Source: Rhodoferax sp. (GTDB taxonomy: Bacteria > Pseudomonadota > Gammaproteobacteria > Burkholderiales > Burkholderiaceae_C). Taken from it: 64,000 nucleotides of DNA. Every line of letters starts with the position of its first letter. The stretch's first letter is position 1. This document shows, piece after piece, positions 1-9,700 of this stretch. The stretch spans positions 62,001 through 126,000 of the forward strand of contig JARWZT010000014.1 of the NCBI GenBank assembly GCA_029866205.1, written 5' to 3'. The notes beneath the pieces are model-generated. The model saw nothing but the letters and a program-made list of their open reading frames with translations. It was not told where the DNA came from and ran no database searches. Made by a program: the position numbers and the translations under genes.

Positions 1-1
1 T

Positions 2-79
2 GCCAGCGCACAGGCCGAGGCCTTTTACCGTGGCGTCAGCGACTACGTGATTGCCATGGACGGCTACGCCTTTCACTAG
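2..79 (+). CDS. C-terminal end of an unidentified protein (truncated by window edge)
   Basis: An open frame enters from the left edge and ends at a TAG at 77-79, two bases before the ATG of the cytochrome b561 gene. Only 25 residues are visible, ending DGYAFH. The near-zero spacing suggests it is the upstream gene of the b561-YceI operon. The fragment is too short to assign a family. Confidence 0.6.
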   Translation, partial: ASAQAEAFYRGVSDYVIAMDGYAFH

Positions 80-81
80 AA

Positions 82-636
82 ATGAGCACTATGAACCCGC
101 AATACACCTCCACCGCCAAAGGCCTGCACTGGCTTATGGCACCGATGATTCTGGGCCTGCTGACCCTGGGCTTTTATATGGAAGATTTGCCGCTTTCGCC
201 CGAGAAGCTGCAGCTGTACTCTTGGCATAAATGGGCGGGCGTCACCGTGTTTTTGCTGGTTTGGCTGCGTCTGTTCTGGCGCATATCGCACCGGCCACCC
301 GCCTACCCCTTGAGCATGTCGGGCGTACAGCAGGCGCTGGCGCATGCCGGACACGGCTTGCTCTATGCCTTGATGGTGATTATTCCCCTGAGCGGATGGT
401 TGATGAGCTCCGCCAAGGGCGTGCAGACCGTGTGGTTTGGTGTGCTGCCTTTGCCGGATTTATTGGGCCGCGACAAAGAGTTGGGCAAGCAGCTTGCCCA
501 ATTGCACTCGGCACTGAATATCGCTCTGTTGCTCTTGATTGGCGGCCATGCGGCAGCGGCGCTGTTCCATCACCTCGTGCACAAAGACGACATCCTGCGC
601 CGCATGCTGCCTGCCCGTACCAACTCAAAAATTTGA
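82..636 (+). CDS. cytochrome b561 family protein
   Basis: A 184-residue integral membrane protein of the bacterial di-haem cytochrome b561 family, which passes electrons at the inner membrane, typically from quinol. Four hydrophobic segments are visible (about residues 16-36, 50-68, 93-113 and 145-163). Histidines suited to haem ligation lie in them: H16 in GLHWL, H49 in SWHKW, H91/H94 near AHAGHG, and histidines in GGHAAAALFHH. A second ATG three codons downstream is an equally possible start. It lies 2 bp after the upstream fragment and 10 bp before a YceI gene. The b561-YceI pairing is common in proteobacteria, so the two probably act in the same envelope process. Confidence 0.9.
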   Translation: MSTMNPQYTSTAKGLHWLMAPMILGLLTLGFYMEDLPLSPEKLQLYSWHKWAGVTVFLLVWLRLFWRISHRPPAYPLSMSGVQQALAHAGHGLLYALMVIIPLSGWLMSSAKGVQTVWFGVLPLPDLLGRDKELGKQLAQLHSALNIALLLLIGGHAAAALFHHLVHKDDILRRMLPARTNSKI

Positions 637-646
637 AGAAACCACC

Positions 647-1228
647 ATGACCCCTATTTTTAAATTCCTCAGCCGCCCCGCACTGGCCCTGACCGCCACC
701 CTGACACTGGCTGCCACCGTTCAGGCCGCGCCTTACCAAGCGGTGCAGCTGGACAAAAGCAAGGTCAGCTTCAGCTACAAGCAAATGGGCGTGGGCATGG
801 ACGGGCACTTTGCCAAGTTCACACCCCAGCTCAGTTTTGATCCCGCCAAGCCGGAGCAAACCAAGGCCAGTATTGAGATCGACCTGGCCAGTATCGATAC
901 CGGCTCAGGCGAGGCCGACCAAGAGGTGGTGGGTAAATCCTGGTTCAACACCTCGGCCTTTCCCAAAGCGCTGTTTGTGGCCAAGCAGGTCCAGCAGACC
1001 GCGCCCAACCAGTATGACGTTCTGGGCACGCTCACCCTCAAGGGCCGTGCCCGAGACGTGAAGTTCACCATGAAGCACAGCCCCCAAGGCAAATCGGGCG
1101 TGCTCAGCGGAAGCTTCACTCTGCAACGTGCCGATTACGCCATTGGCGAGGGCATGTGGTCCAAATTCGATGTCGTGGCCAACGACATCCAGGTCAGTTT
1201 TCAAATCACCGCTCTCACGGGCAAATAA
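647..1228 (+). CDS. YceI family periplasmic protein (first of two)
   Basis: A 193-residue YceI-like lipid-binding lipocalin-fold protein. The start is placed at ATG 647 because it gives a clean signal peptide: basic residues, then ALALTATLTLAATVQAA, with cleavage expected after AQAA-like residues near 26. Starting further upstream would run into the b561 gene. Family features visible are the N-terminal strand DKSKVSFSYKQMG, the KSWFNTSAFPKALF block and LTLKGRARDVKF. It is probably secreted to the periplasm and binds a polyisoprenoid or similar lipid; the ligand cannot be read from sequence. It lies 10 bp after the cytochrome gene and 24 bp before a second YceI, so it is likely co-transcribed. 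Confidence 0.9.
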   Translation: MTPIFKFLSRPALALTATLTLAATVQAAPYQAVQLDKSKVSFSYKQMGVGMDGHFAKFTPQLSFDPAKPEQTKASIEIDLASIDTGSGEADQEVVGKSWFNTSAFPKALFVAKQVQQTAPNQYDVLGTLTLKGRARDVKFTMKHSPQGKSGVLSGSFTLQRADYAIGEGMWSKFDVVANDIQVSFQITALTGK

Positions 1229-1252
1229 CGTTTTTTTAACAGGAGTATCTTT

Positions 1253-1831
1253 ATGAAATCATTCAAAAAAATCAGCGCCGCTCTGGCCTTGGTCACCTTG
1301 GCCGCAGGTTCTGCCCTCGCCGCACCCGTGACTTACACCGTGGACAGTTCGCACACTTTTCCCCGCTTTTCGTATTCGCATTTTGGCTATTCAACCCAGC
1401 TCAGCAGCTTTGGCAAGACCACCGGCACCGTGGTGTTTGACGCCCAGGCCAAGACCGGCTCGGTGGACATCGTGATCGACACGACCACCGTCAACACCGG
1501 TTTTGCTGACTTCAACGGTCACATTCAGGGCGAAGACTTTTTGGACACGGCCAAGTTTCCTAAGGCCACCTTCAAGTCCACCAAAGTGGTGTTTGAAGGC
1601 GACAAGCCCGCGTCCATCGATGGCCAGCTCACCATCAAAGGCGTAACCAAGCCCGTCACCTTGACGGTCACGTCCTTCCAGGCCATGCCCCACCCGATGA
1701 TGAAAGCCCCGGCTTTGGGTGCCAACGCCTTCGTCAACATCAAGCGCAGCGAATACAACGCAGGCAAATACGCTCCGTACGTGGGCGACGACGTCCGCAT
1801 TGATATCGCCATTGAAGCCATGGCCAAGTAA
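1253..1831 (+). CDS. YceI family periplasmic protein (second of two)
   Basis: A 192-residue YceI-family protein with an AGGAG ribosome site about 9 bp before the ATG and a signal peptide ending in GSALAAP near residue 24. Family blocks are YTVDSSHTFPRFSYSHFG at the mature N-terminus, GEDFLDTAKFPKATFKS and LTIKGVTKPVTL. It differs substantially from its upstream neighbour, so this is an old duplication rather than a recent copy. It is the last gene of the b561-YceI operon and is followed directly by a strong hairpin terminator. Function is inferred as periplasmic isoprenoid/lipid binding. Confidence 0.92.
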   Translation: MKSFKKISAALALVTLAAGSALAAPVTYTVDSSHTFPRFSYSHFGYSTQLSSFGKTTGTVVFDAQAKTGSVDIVIDTTTVNTGFADFNGHIQGEDFLDTAKFPKATFKSTKVVFEGDKPASIDGQLTIKGVTKPVTLTVTSFQAMPHPMMKAPALGANAFVNIKRSEYNAGKYAPYVGDDVRIDIAIEAMAK

Positions 1832-1844
1832 TCTGGCCTGGGTG

Positions 1845-1874
1845 AAAAAAAGGGCCCTCTCGGGCCCTTTTTTT
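1845..1874. terminator. bidirectional intrinsic terminator
   Basis: A GGGCCCT / CGGGCCC hairpin is flanked by an A-run on the left and a run of seven T on the right, so it works on both strands. It sits between the YceI operon (+) and the converging flavin oxidoreductase gene (-), whose stop codon overlaps the T-run. Confidence 0.85.
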
Positions 1875-2919
1875 ACGCGAATGCGTTTTCGGGTTGCAGC
1901 CGTGGGTTTCTGGACCGGATGTCGCCGACCGCTTGCGCCGCGATGTCCAGTGAGCGCAGGCGCAGCGTGGTGTCAAACACATCACAGACCACCATTAGCT
2001 CATCGGCTCCGGTGGCCAGCGCGAGCTGTTGCAGCCCCGCGCCCACTGTCTCGGGCCCACCCACCACGGCAGCGCCCAAAAAGTCGCCAACCGCTGCGCG
2101 CTCTTGCGGGCTGCATTGGGCCATAAAGTGCGCTATCGGCGCTTGAAGCTGGCGCCGGTCGCCACGCAAGATACCCAGCACCCGCTGGTAGACGCTGCTG
2201 GCCAAATAGTCCGCTTCGTCATCGGTGGGCGCAGCCACCAGCGGTACGCCGATTGCTACATAGGGTTTTGCCAAATGTTCAGAGGGCTGGAACAACTGGC
2301 GGTACAAATCAATGGCCTGGTGCATCAGCCGCGGCGCAAAGTGCGATGCAAACGCATAGGGCAGGCCGCGCTGCGCGGCCAGCTGCGCTGAAAAAAGGCT
2401 GGAACCCAGCAGCCAGATGGGGACCTCGGTGCCCGCCCCCGGCATGGCCACAATGCGCTGGCCAGGCTGCGCTGGGGCCAACAAGCGCTGCAGCTCCGCC
2501 ACATCGCGCGGAAAGTCAGATTCCGTTTCAGGTCGGTCGCGGCGCAGGGCACGCATGGTGGCCGGATCGGTGCCCGGTGCGCGGCCCAAGCCCAGGTCAA
2601 TGCGGCCAGGGTAGAGCGCCGCCAGCGTGCCAAAGGCCTCGGCAACCACCAGCGGCGCATGGTTGGGCAACATGATGCCGCCCGAACCCACCCGTATGCG
2701 CTGCGTCCCACCGGCGAGGTAGCCCACCAGTACCGCCGTGGCGGAGCTGGCAATCCCCTGCATATTGTGGTGCTCGGCCACCCAGTACCGGGCAAAACCC
2801 AGCCGCTCGGCGTGTTGCGCGGTCGCAAGCGCCGTGGCCAGTGCCTGCCCGACGCTGGCGCCTTCACGCACGGCCACCAGATCAAGCATGGACAGGGCGA
2901 AAGTGGGTTGGTTAGGCAT
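1873..2919 (-). CDS. LLM-class flavin-dependent oxidoreductase (luciferase-like)
   Basis: A 348-residue member of the bacterial luciferase-like monooxygenase superfamily, FMN- or F420-dependent TIM-barrel enzymes. Typical blocks are [14 protein letters not shown] at the N-terminus, [43 protein letters not shown] and [13 protein letters not shown]. These match the group annotated as alkanal-type or MsnO8-like oxidoreductases. The ATG at 2919 is preferred over a TTG 18 codons upstream because the family conservation begins right after it and the extension has no motif. Substrate unknown. It is monocistronic, convergent with the YceI operon. Confidence 0.88.
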   Translation of the reverse strand: MPNQPTFALSMLDLVAVREGASVGQALATALATAQHAERLGFARYWVAEHHNMQGIASSATAVLVGYLAGGTQRIRVGSGGIMLPNHAPLVVAEAFGTLAALYPGRIDLGLGRAPGTDPATMRALRRDRPETESDFPRDVAELQRLLAPAQPGQRIVAMPGAGTEVPIWLLGSSLFSAQLAAQRGLPYAFASHFAPRLMHQAIDLYRQLFQPSEHLAKPYVAIGVPLVAAPTDDEADYLASSVYQRVLGILRGDRRQLQAPIAHFMAQCSPQERAAVGDFLGAAVVGGPETVGAGLQQLALATGADELMVVCDVFDTTLRLRSLDIAAQAVGDIRSRNPRLQPENAFA

Positions 2920-3096
2920 GTTCGGGTCGAGGTGGAGAGTCAATGGCACGAGGGTGGCGCGCGGTTCGCTCAATTATGCGCACCGTTGCCCGCGTCTGGG
3001 CTCCCGTCAGGGCATTACTTCTCCCCGACACGCTTTGCTTTACCCAATGGACGCCTTGGGTGGTCACAATGTACGGATGGTGTTTTCGGAGAAGTC

Positions 3097-3687
3097 ATGA
3101 CCTCAATTCCTCGCTCGACGCCGCCTGAGTCTTCCCGCCCGGCAAGTGTTCCGCCCATCGGCGCCACCGCTGAGCAAGACCGCGCGCAACTTGCGTTGCT
3201 GCGCGCCCATCGACGGGCCCATCGCCGTGGCGCCGACGCCAGCCTGCCCTTGTCGGCGTTCGTGGCCGAACACCTGGAGGCTCCGCCCCTGACCCGCGGC
3301 CAGCGACTTGCCGACGGCGTCGCGGCGACCATTGGTTCCTGGCGTTTCATCGTGTTGCAAAGCTCGGCTATCGTGGTTTGGATTACCGGCAACGTGCTGT
3401 CTGGCGCGAGTGCCTGGGACCCGTACCCCTTCATTCTTCTCAACCTGTTGCTGTCTTTTCAGGCGGCCTACACCGCCCCGGCCATCATGATGAGCCAGAA
3501 CCGCCAGTCCGAACTCGACCGCCGCCATGCCCAAAGCGACTACGAAATCAATGTCAAAGCCGAGCTGGAAATCGAGCTGCTGCACGAAAAAATCGACATT
3601 CTGAAGGAGCAAGAGCTGCTGGCACTCACCCAATCGGTGCGGCAGCTTTCGGTGCAATTGGAGGCGTTGACTAAAAAGCTGGGGTGA
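3097..3687 (+). CDS. DUF1003 membrane protein
   Basis: A 196-residue protein with a proline-rich N-terminus, two hydrophobic segments (roughly residues 87-104 and 111-133) and a charged helical C-terminus (about 145-196) that looks like a coiled coil. The block SWRFIVLQSSAIVVW followed by DPYPFILLNLLLSFQAAYTA and the IMMSQNRQ motif are the hallmarks of DUF1003. The ATG at 3097 follows GGAG at 8 bp spacing; an open frame extends upstream but overlaps the divergent gene and lacks family similarity. Function is unknown in the family. It is isolated from its neighbours. Confidence 0.88.
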   Translation: MTSIPRSTPPESSRPASVPPIGATAEQDRAQLALLRAHRRAHRRGADASLPLSAFVAEHLEAPPLTRGQRLADGVAATIGSWRFIVLQSSAIVVWITGNVLSGASAWDPYPFILLNLLLSFQAAYTAPAIMMSQNRQSELDRRHAQSDYEINVKAELEIELLHEKIDILKEQELLALTQSVRQLSVQLEALTKKLG

Positions 3688-3725
3688 TCCTTTGGCTCAA
3701 TTAAATTTTTTGACGGCACTTTGTG

Positions 3726-3754
3726 TTGACAAAACCATAGCGATAGTTTCAAAT
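3726..3754 (+). promoter_or_regulatory. candidate sigma70 promoter for the RTX adhesin
   Basis: A perfect -35 TTGACA (3726-3731) is followed by a 17-bp spacer and TCAAAT (3749-3754, four of six matches to TATAAT). It is 33 bp before the adhesin ATG, in an AT-rich 99-bp gap. Inferred from sequence only. Confidence 0.5.
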
Positions 3755-3786
3755 TAAACACCTATATTCAAAAAAATGGTGCAATC

Positions 3787-6700
3787 ATGAGTGCTGAAGT
3801 TTTAGCGGGTGCAAGCCTTACTTGGGTTGGAGCCTCAGGACACACTTACGGACTGTACAAGTACGCCCAAAGCTGGAACGATGCCAACACCTTTGCCCAG
3901 TCCGTGGGGGGCTACTTGGCTAAAGTTGACGATTACAGCGAAAACCTTGAAATCTACACCAGCGTTTCCTCGGCAATGACGACGAGCGACTGGAATTATT
4001 ACGCTATGGATGGCGGTGGATCGACCTATGTGTGGCTGGGGGCAAGTGACAGTCAAGTCGAGGGAGTCTGGAAATGGACTTATGACAACAGCACATTAAG
4101 TACCACGCGCACCGAGTGGGGCAAAGGGTTGATGGGGTCGGAACCGGATAACTATAGTAACCAAGATTATCTTGCGTTGGGACTTGAAAACTGGCCCTAT
4201 CTGCAGCCAACAGGGCAAGGCCATGGCGATGCAGGGCAATGGAACGACATCAATGGCACCAATTTGTTGTACTTTGTCGTCGAAAAAAATCCGACCGATT
4301 CAGTCGCCCCAGTGTTGGAAGCAGTCACGCCGGCGTATGGCGCGCAGGGCGTGTCGGTCACTGCAAATTTTGTGCTGACATTCAATGAGGTCGTTACCGC
4401 GGGATCCGGATATTTTGTTGTCAAAAGTGGCGGAGTCACACTCGCCACGATTTCGGTGGCGGACACCAGCCAAGTCTTTTTTAGCGGTGCCACCGTTACC
4501 ATTAACCCGACTGCAAACCTTGCAGCCAATACAAGTTACTCGGTAGAGGTGGCTTCTGGGGTCGTGAAAGACGCCGCCGGCAACAACTGGGCAGGAAACA
4601 GCTCAAGCCCCTACGTTTTCAGCACGGGTTCGTCAACCGACACCATTGCGCCCACGATCAGTTCATTTAGCCCTGCAGATGAGGCGGTTTCGGTGGCCGT
4701 CGGTGCCAATATCGTGGTCACTTTTAACGAAGTGGTGCAACGCGGAATTGGGAGCATCGTCCTGAAGACCAGTGCAGGCGTGGTGGTGGCCACCTACGAC
4801 GCTGCAAGCAGCAGTAATTTGAGCATCTCGGGCAACACGCTGACGATCAACCCCACGGCGGATTTGGCCCTTGGCACAGGATACAAGGTCGAGTTTGCTG
4901 CAGGCACTGTTAAGGACCTCGCGGGCAATAGTTACGTTGGCACGACGAGCTATAACTTTACTACTGGCGGCGGCTCGGCAGACACCACGCCGCCAACCGA
5001 AATAAATCGGACGACCTATACCAACGCCTTCAAGGTCAACTTCTCTGAACCCATTAAAGTCGTGGGCAACGGCATCTCAATTTATGAATACGACAATGTA
5101 AATTACAAAACGATTGGATCTAACTTACTTAAAGAAGTTGCTGTCAACGGTTCCACCTTGGTTGCAATCACAACGCAAACCTTGAGCTCCAGCAAGAATT
5201 ATCAGCTGTACATTCCCTCGGGCGCATTGTTTGATCTTGCTGGAAATGATTTTTGCTTTGACGTCGACAAGAACATCACTTATCTATCGTACGGTTTACA
5301 CGGTACACCGTCCTCAACCGCCTTGGACCTGACAGGCATAGGAACCGGTGCCAGTACTACAGACACCGTAGCCCCTACCGTGACCGCTTTCAGCCCTGCC
5401 GACGAGGCCAGTGGTGTGGCCGTTGGCGCCAACATCGTTGTCACTTTTAACGAAGCGGTACAACGTGGCAGTGGCAGCATCGCCCTCAAGACCAGCTCTG
5501 GCGTTACGGTCGCTACCTACGACGCTGCCACCAGCAGCAATCTGAGTATTTCGGGTAGCACGTTGACGATCAACCCCACGGCGGATTTGGCCCTTGGCAC
5601 CGGTTACAAGGTAGAGTTTGCTGCAGGCACTGTCAAGGACCTAGCGGGCAACAGCTACGTTGGTACTACGACCTATAACTTCACCACGGGAAACTCGGCA
5701 GACACAACGCCACCAAGCTACACGCAATATACGGCGTATACCAACGCATTCAAACTCAGCTTCTCTGAAGCTATAAAGCTTGTCGGGAGTGGAATTTCAA
5801 TTTATGAGTATGACAATGTAAATTACCAGTCAATTGGGCCAAACTTACTCAAAGAAGTTGTTGTCAATGGCTCGACTTTGATCGCAATACCGACCCAAAC
5901 TCTCAGTTCCAGCAAGAGCTACCAGCTCACTATTCCCTCCGGCGCCATTTTTGACCTATCAGGCAACGATTTTTGTTTTGATGTCGAAAAAAACGTCACT
6001 TACTACTCGCGCGGGTTTTCTAGTTCGCCCTATTCCGGCGCCCTGGACCTGACAGGCATAGGAACCGGCACCACCACGCCAGACACGTTTGCCCCTTACT
6101 TGACATCCGCTTTTCCCGGGGATGGCAGCGTTGGCGTGGCCGTGGGTGCAAATTTTGTTGGGACCTTCAGCGAGCCAGTGAAGGCTGGCACAGGGAACAT
6201 TTTGATCAAGAGTGGCACTACAACGGTTGCCACTATCGCGGTGACGGATACCAGTCAAGTGACCTTCAACGGTTCAACGGTGACGGTCAACCCGACTACC
6301 GATTTGGCCTACAACACGCGCTATACCGTTGAATATTCCACCGGTGTGATTAAGGATATGGCTGGCAACAGCTGGGCGTTTGACACAAGCTATCCGTACA
6401 ACTTCACCACGGAAGCCTATTCCGGAGCAGGGGGACCAAGCCCCTCTTGGATTCGCCTTTTGGGCGGTGCTGGCAGTGAATATGGCAATGCTCTTACCAC
6501 TGGCATTGACGGTTCTATTTATGTTGCGGGCTCTAGCCCCACGGCATTGGGCGGACAACCAAATAGCGGCGGCTCTGACGCGGTCATCAGTAAATACGAC
6601 AGCAGTGGGACCAAACTGTGGACCCGTTTGGTCGGCGGCGCAGATGAAGATTTCGGCGCAGCGCTGGAGACGGGGCTAGATGGGTCCATCTATATCGGCG

Positions 6701-9700
6701 GCGTAACTGCAAACAGCTTGGATGGTCAAACAAATAGTGGTGCCATGGACGCATTTGTCAGCAAATACAGTCCCACAGGGATCAAATTGTGGACACGTCT
6801 GGTTGGCGGCACAGGTTACGACGGCGCCGGTGCTTTAACCCTTGGGTTGGATGGATCAATCTACGTCGCCGGAGACGCTGATAACGTCGTGGACGGACAA
6901 CAATTTAATGGTGTTGTTGACGCATTCATCAGTAAGTACGATGCCAGCGGCAATAAGGCTTGGACGCGACTGGTGGGTGGCACAGCGTTTGAACGTGGCA
7001 CGGCATTGGCTACGGGCTCGGATGGCTCCATCTACCTTGCCGGCTACACCCAAGGCACGTTTGATAGCCAAACCAACAAAGGGGGGACCGATGCCTATGT
7101 CTCCAAATTTGACGCCAACGGCAATCAGTTATGGACGCGATTGATCGGTGGCGCTGGTAGTGACTATGGAAAGGCACTCGCCATAGGACTGGACGGTTCT
7201 ATTTACCTTGCAGGGGATACGGACGGCAGCATGGGCGGACAGTCCAATAGTGGAAGTTATGACGCATTTGTGACCAAGCTAGACTCCAGTGGCAATACGC
7301 TTTGGACGCGATTCGTTGGTGGCACGGGCAATGACGGTGGCGCCGCCATCACCCTTGGGGTGGACGGAGCTATTTACTTGGGAGGCTCCACCAATGGCAG
7401 TATCGATGGACAGACGAACAGCGGTAGTTGGGACCCTTTCGTTGCCAAGTTTGACTCCAGTGGCACCAAGGCATGGACGGCAATGGGAGGTTCGGTCAGC
7501 GGTGACGGTTGTTATGCGCTTACCACCGGGCTGGATGGAGCCATCTACGCGGCCGGCGAGACGGATGGCGATTTAGGCGGCCAAGTCAATGCAGGTTCAT
7601 CCGACATCTTCCTTGCCAAGTTTGTGTCGTCAAGCACTGCTGACACCACGGCCCCCGTTTTGAGTGGCATCAGCCCGGTTGATGGTGCCACTGGCGTAGC
7701 TGTCAGCGCCAACTGTGTGATGGCATTCAGCGAAGCGGTGAAAGCTGGTTCGGGTAATTTCGTTATCAAGAGTGGTAGCACCACGGTAGCCACCATCGCG
7801 GTGACCGATTCCAGCCAAGTCACTTTTAGTGGATTGACAGTCACGATCAACCCCGTGTCGAATCTGGCCTACAACACCAGTTACACCGTGGAACTGGCGA
7901 CCGGTGTGATTAAGGACATGGCCGGGAACAACTGGGTCGTCGACCCATCCAACCCCTACAACTTCACCACCGGTGCAGTCTCTGACACCATAGCCCCCAC
8001 CGTCACCGCCTACAGCCCGGCGGACGAGGCAGGCGCTGTGGCCATCAGCGCCAACATCCTGGTCACCTTTAGCGAGGCAGTGCAGCGCGGTACGGGCAGC
8101 ATCGTCTTGAAGACGGCCGCAGGCGCCGTGATAGCCACCTACGATGCGGCCACCAGCAGCAACCTGAGTATCTCGGGCAACATCCTGACCCTCAACCCCT
8201 CGGCGGACTTGGCCTACAGCACCGGTTACAAGGTGGAGTTTGCCTCCGGGGCCATCAAGGACATCGCGGGGAACAGCTACATCGGTGTAAGCGACTACAA
8301 CTTCACCACGGGCGCCGCACCTGACACCACCGCCCCTACCGTCACCACCTTCAGCCCCGCTGACGATGCCAAGGCCGTGGCCATCGGCGCCAACATCGTG
8401 CTCACCTTCAGCGAGGCAGTGCAACGCGGCAGCGGCAATATCATTATCAAAACTGCCGCAGGCGCAGTGATAGCCACCTACGACGCGGCCACCAGCAGCA
8501 ACCTGAGCATCTCGGGCAACACCCTGACCCTCAATCCCACCTTGGACTTGGACTACAACACCGGCTACAAAGTGGAGTTTGCCTCCGGTGCCGTCAAAGA
8601 CATGGCGGGTAACAGTTATGTCGGTACAACGACTTACAACTTCAGCACCTCGGGCAGCGTCTTCAATGGAACCAGTGGCAACGACAACCTGATTGGCATC
8701 AATATGCCTGACAGTATTTATGGCTTTGCCGGAAACGACACGCTGAACGGAGGCGCAGGCAATGACACCTTGAATGGAGGAGCAGGGTCAGACACCTTTG
8801 TGGTCGGTTCTGGCACCGACACCATCAGCGATCTCGGCAATGGTGCAGACATATTGAATGTGTCTGCCGGTGCCACAGCCAACGCCACGATCACCGGTGC
8901 CTGGAATGCCAGCGCGGCGACCACCAACAGTGGCGTTGCCAACATCAGCACCAACGGCATGGCCGTGAACCTGGCGGCCGTCACTTCCGGGTCTGCAGGC
9001 TTTGGCATCACCAATACGGGTACCGCGACGGCCCTGACCGGATCGGCATTGGCCGACACGCTGATCGGGGGCACGGGCCAAGATACGCTCACGGGAGGCG
9101 CAGGCAACGACAGCCTAGATGGCGGCACGGGCGCAGATACTTTGTTGGGTGGGTCGGGTAACGACACCTACGTGGTGAACGATAAGAGTGACGCTGTCTT
9201 TGAAACTATCACGGCTGGAGGTACCAAAGACGCAGGAGGCAGCGACACAGTGCTGTCATCGGTGTCCTACACCTTGGGCAATTACGTAGAGAACCTGACG
9301 CTCACCGGTCTGAAAGCGATCGATGGCACCGGAAACACCTTGGCCAACACGTTGATGGGTAATTCCGGCGCCAATACGCTCAATGGGGGTACCGGCAGCG
9401 ATATTTTGTACGGCGGTCTTGGCGCAGATGTACTTTACGGCGGGGCCGACAAAGTCATGGACAGCTTTAACTTTGCTGCGATTGCGGAATCGACCCAAGC
9501 CAGCCGCGACAAAGTCTACGATTTCACCAGCGGCATTGACAAGATCGACTTGAGTGGCATTGACGCCAATAGCAAGGTCGCGGGAGACCAGGCGTTTGTC
9601 AACACCGGCACCATAGGAACCACGGCCAAGAGTTATTCAATCTGGAGCGAAAAGGTGGGCTCCAATCTGGTGATCTATGCAGACACGGACGGAAAAGCGG

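Noticed and set aside
6448..7641. Regular repeat possibly being a CRISPR or minisatellite
   Set aside because: Units are 171 bp, coding, diverged and in frame; they are protein repeats.
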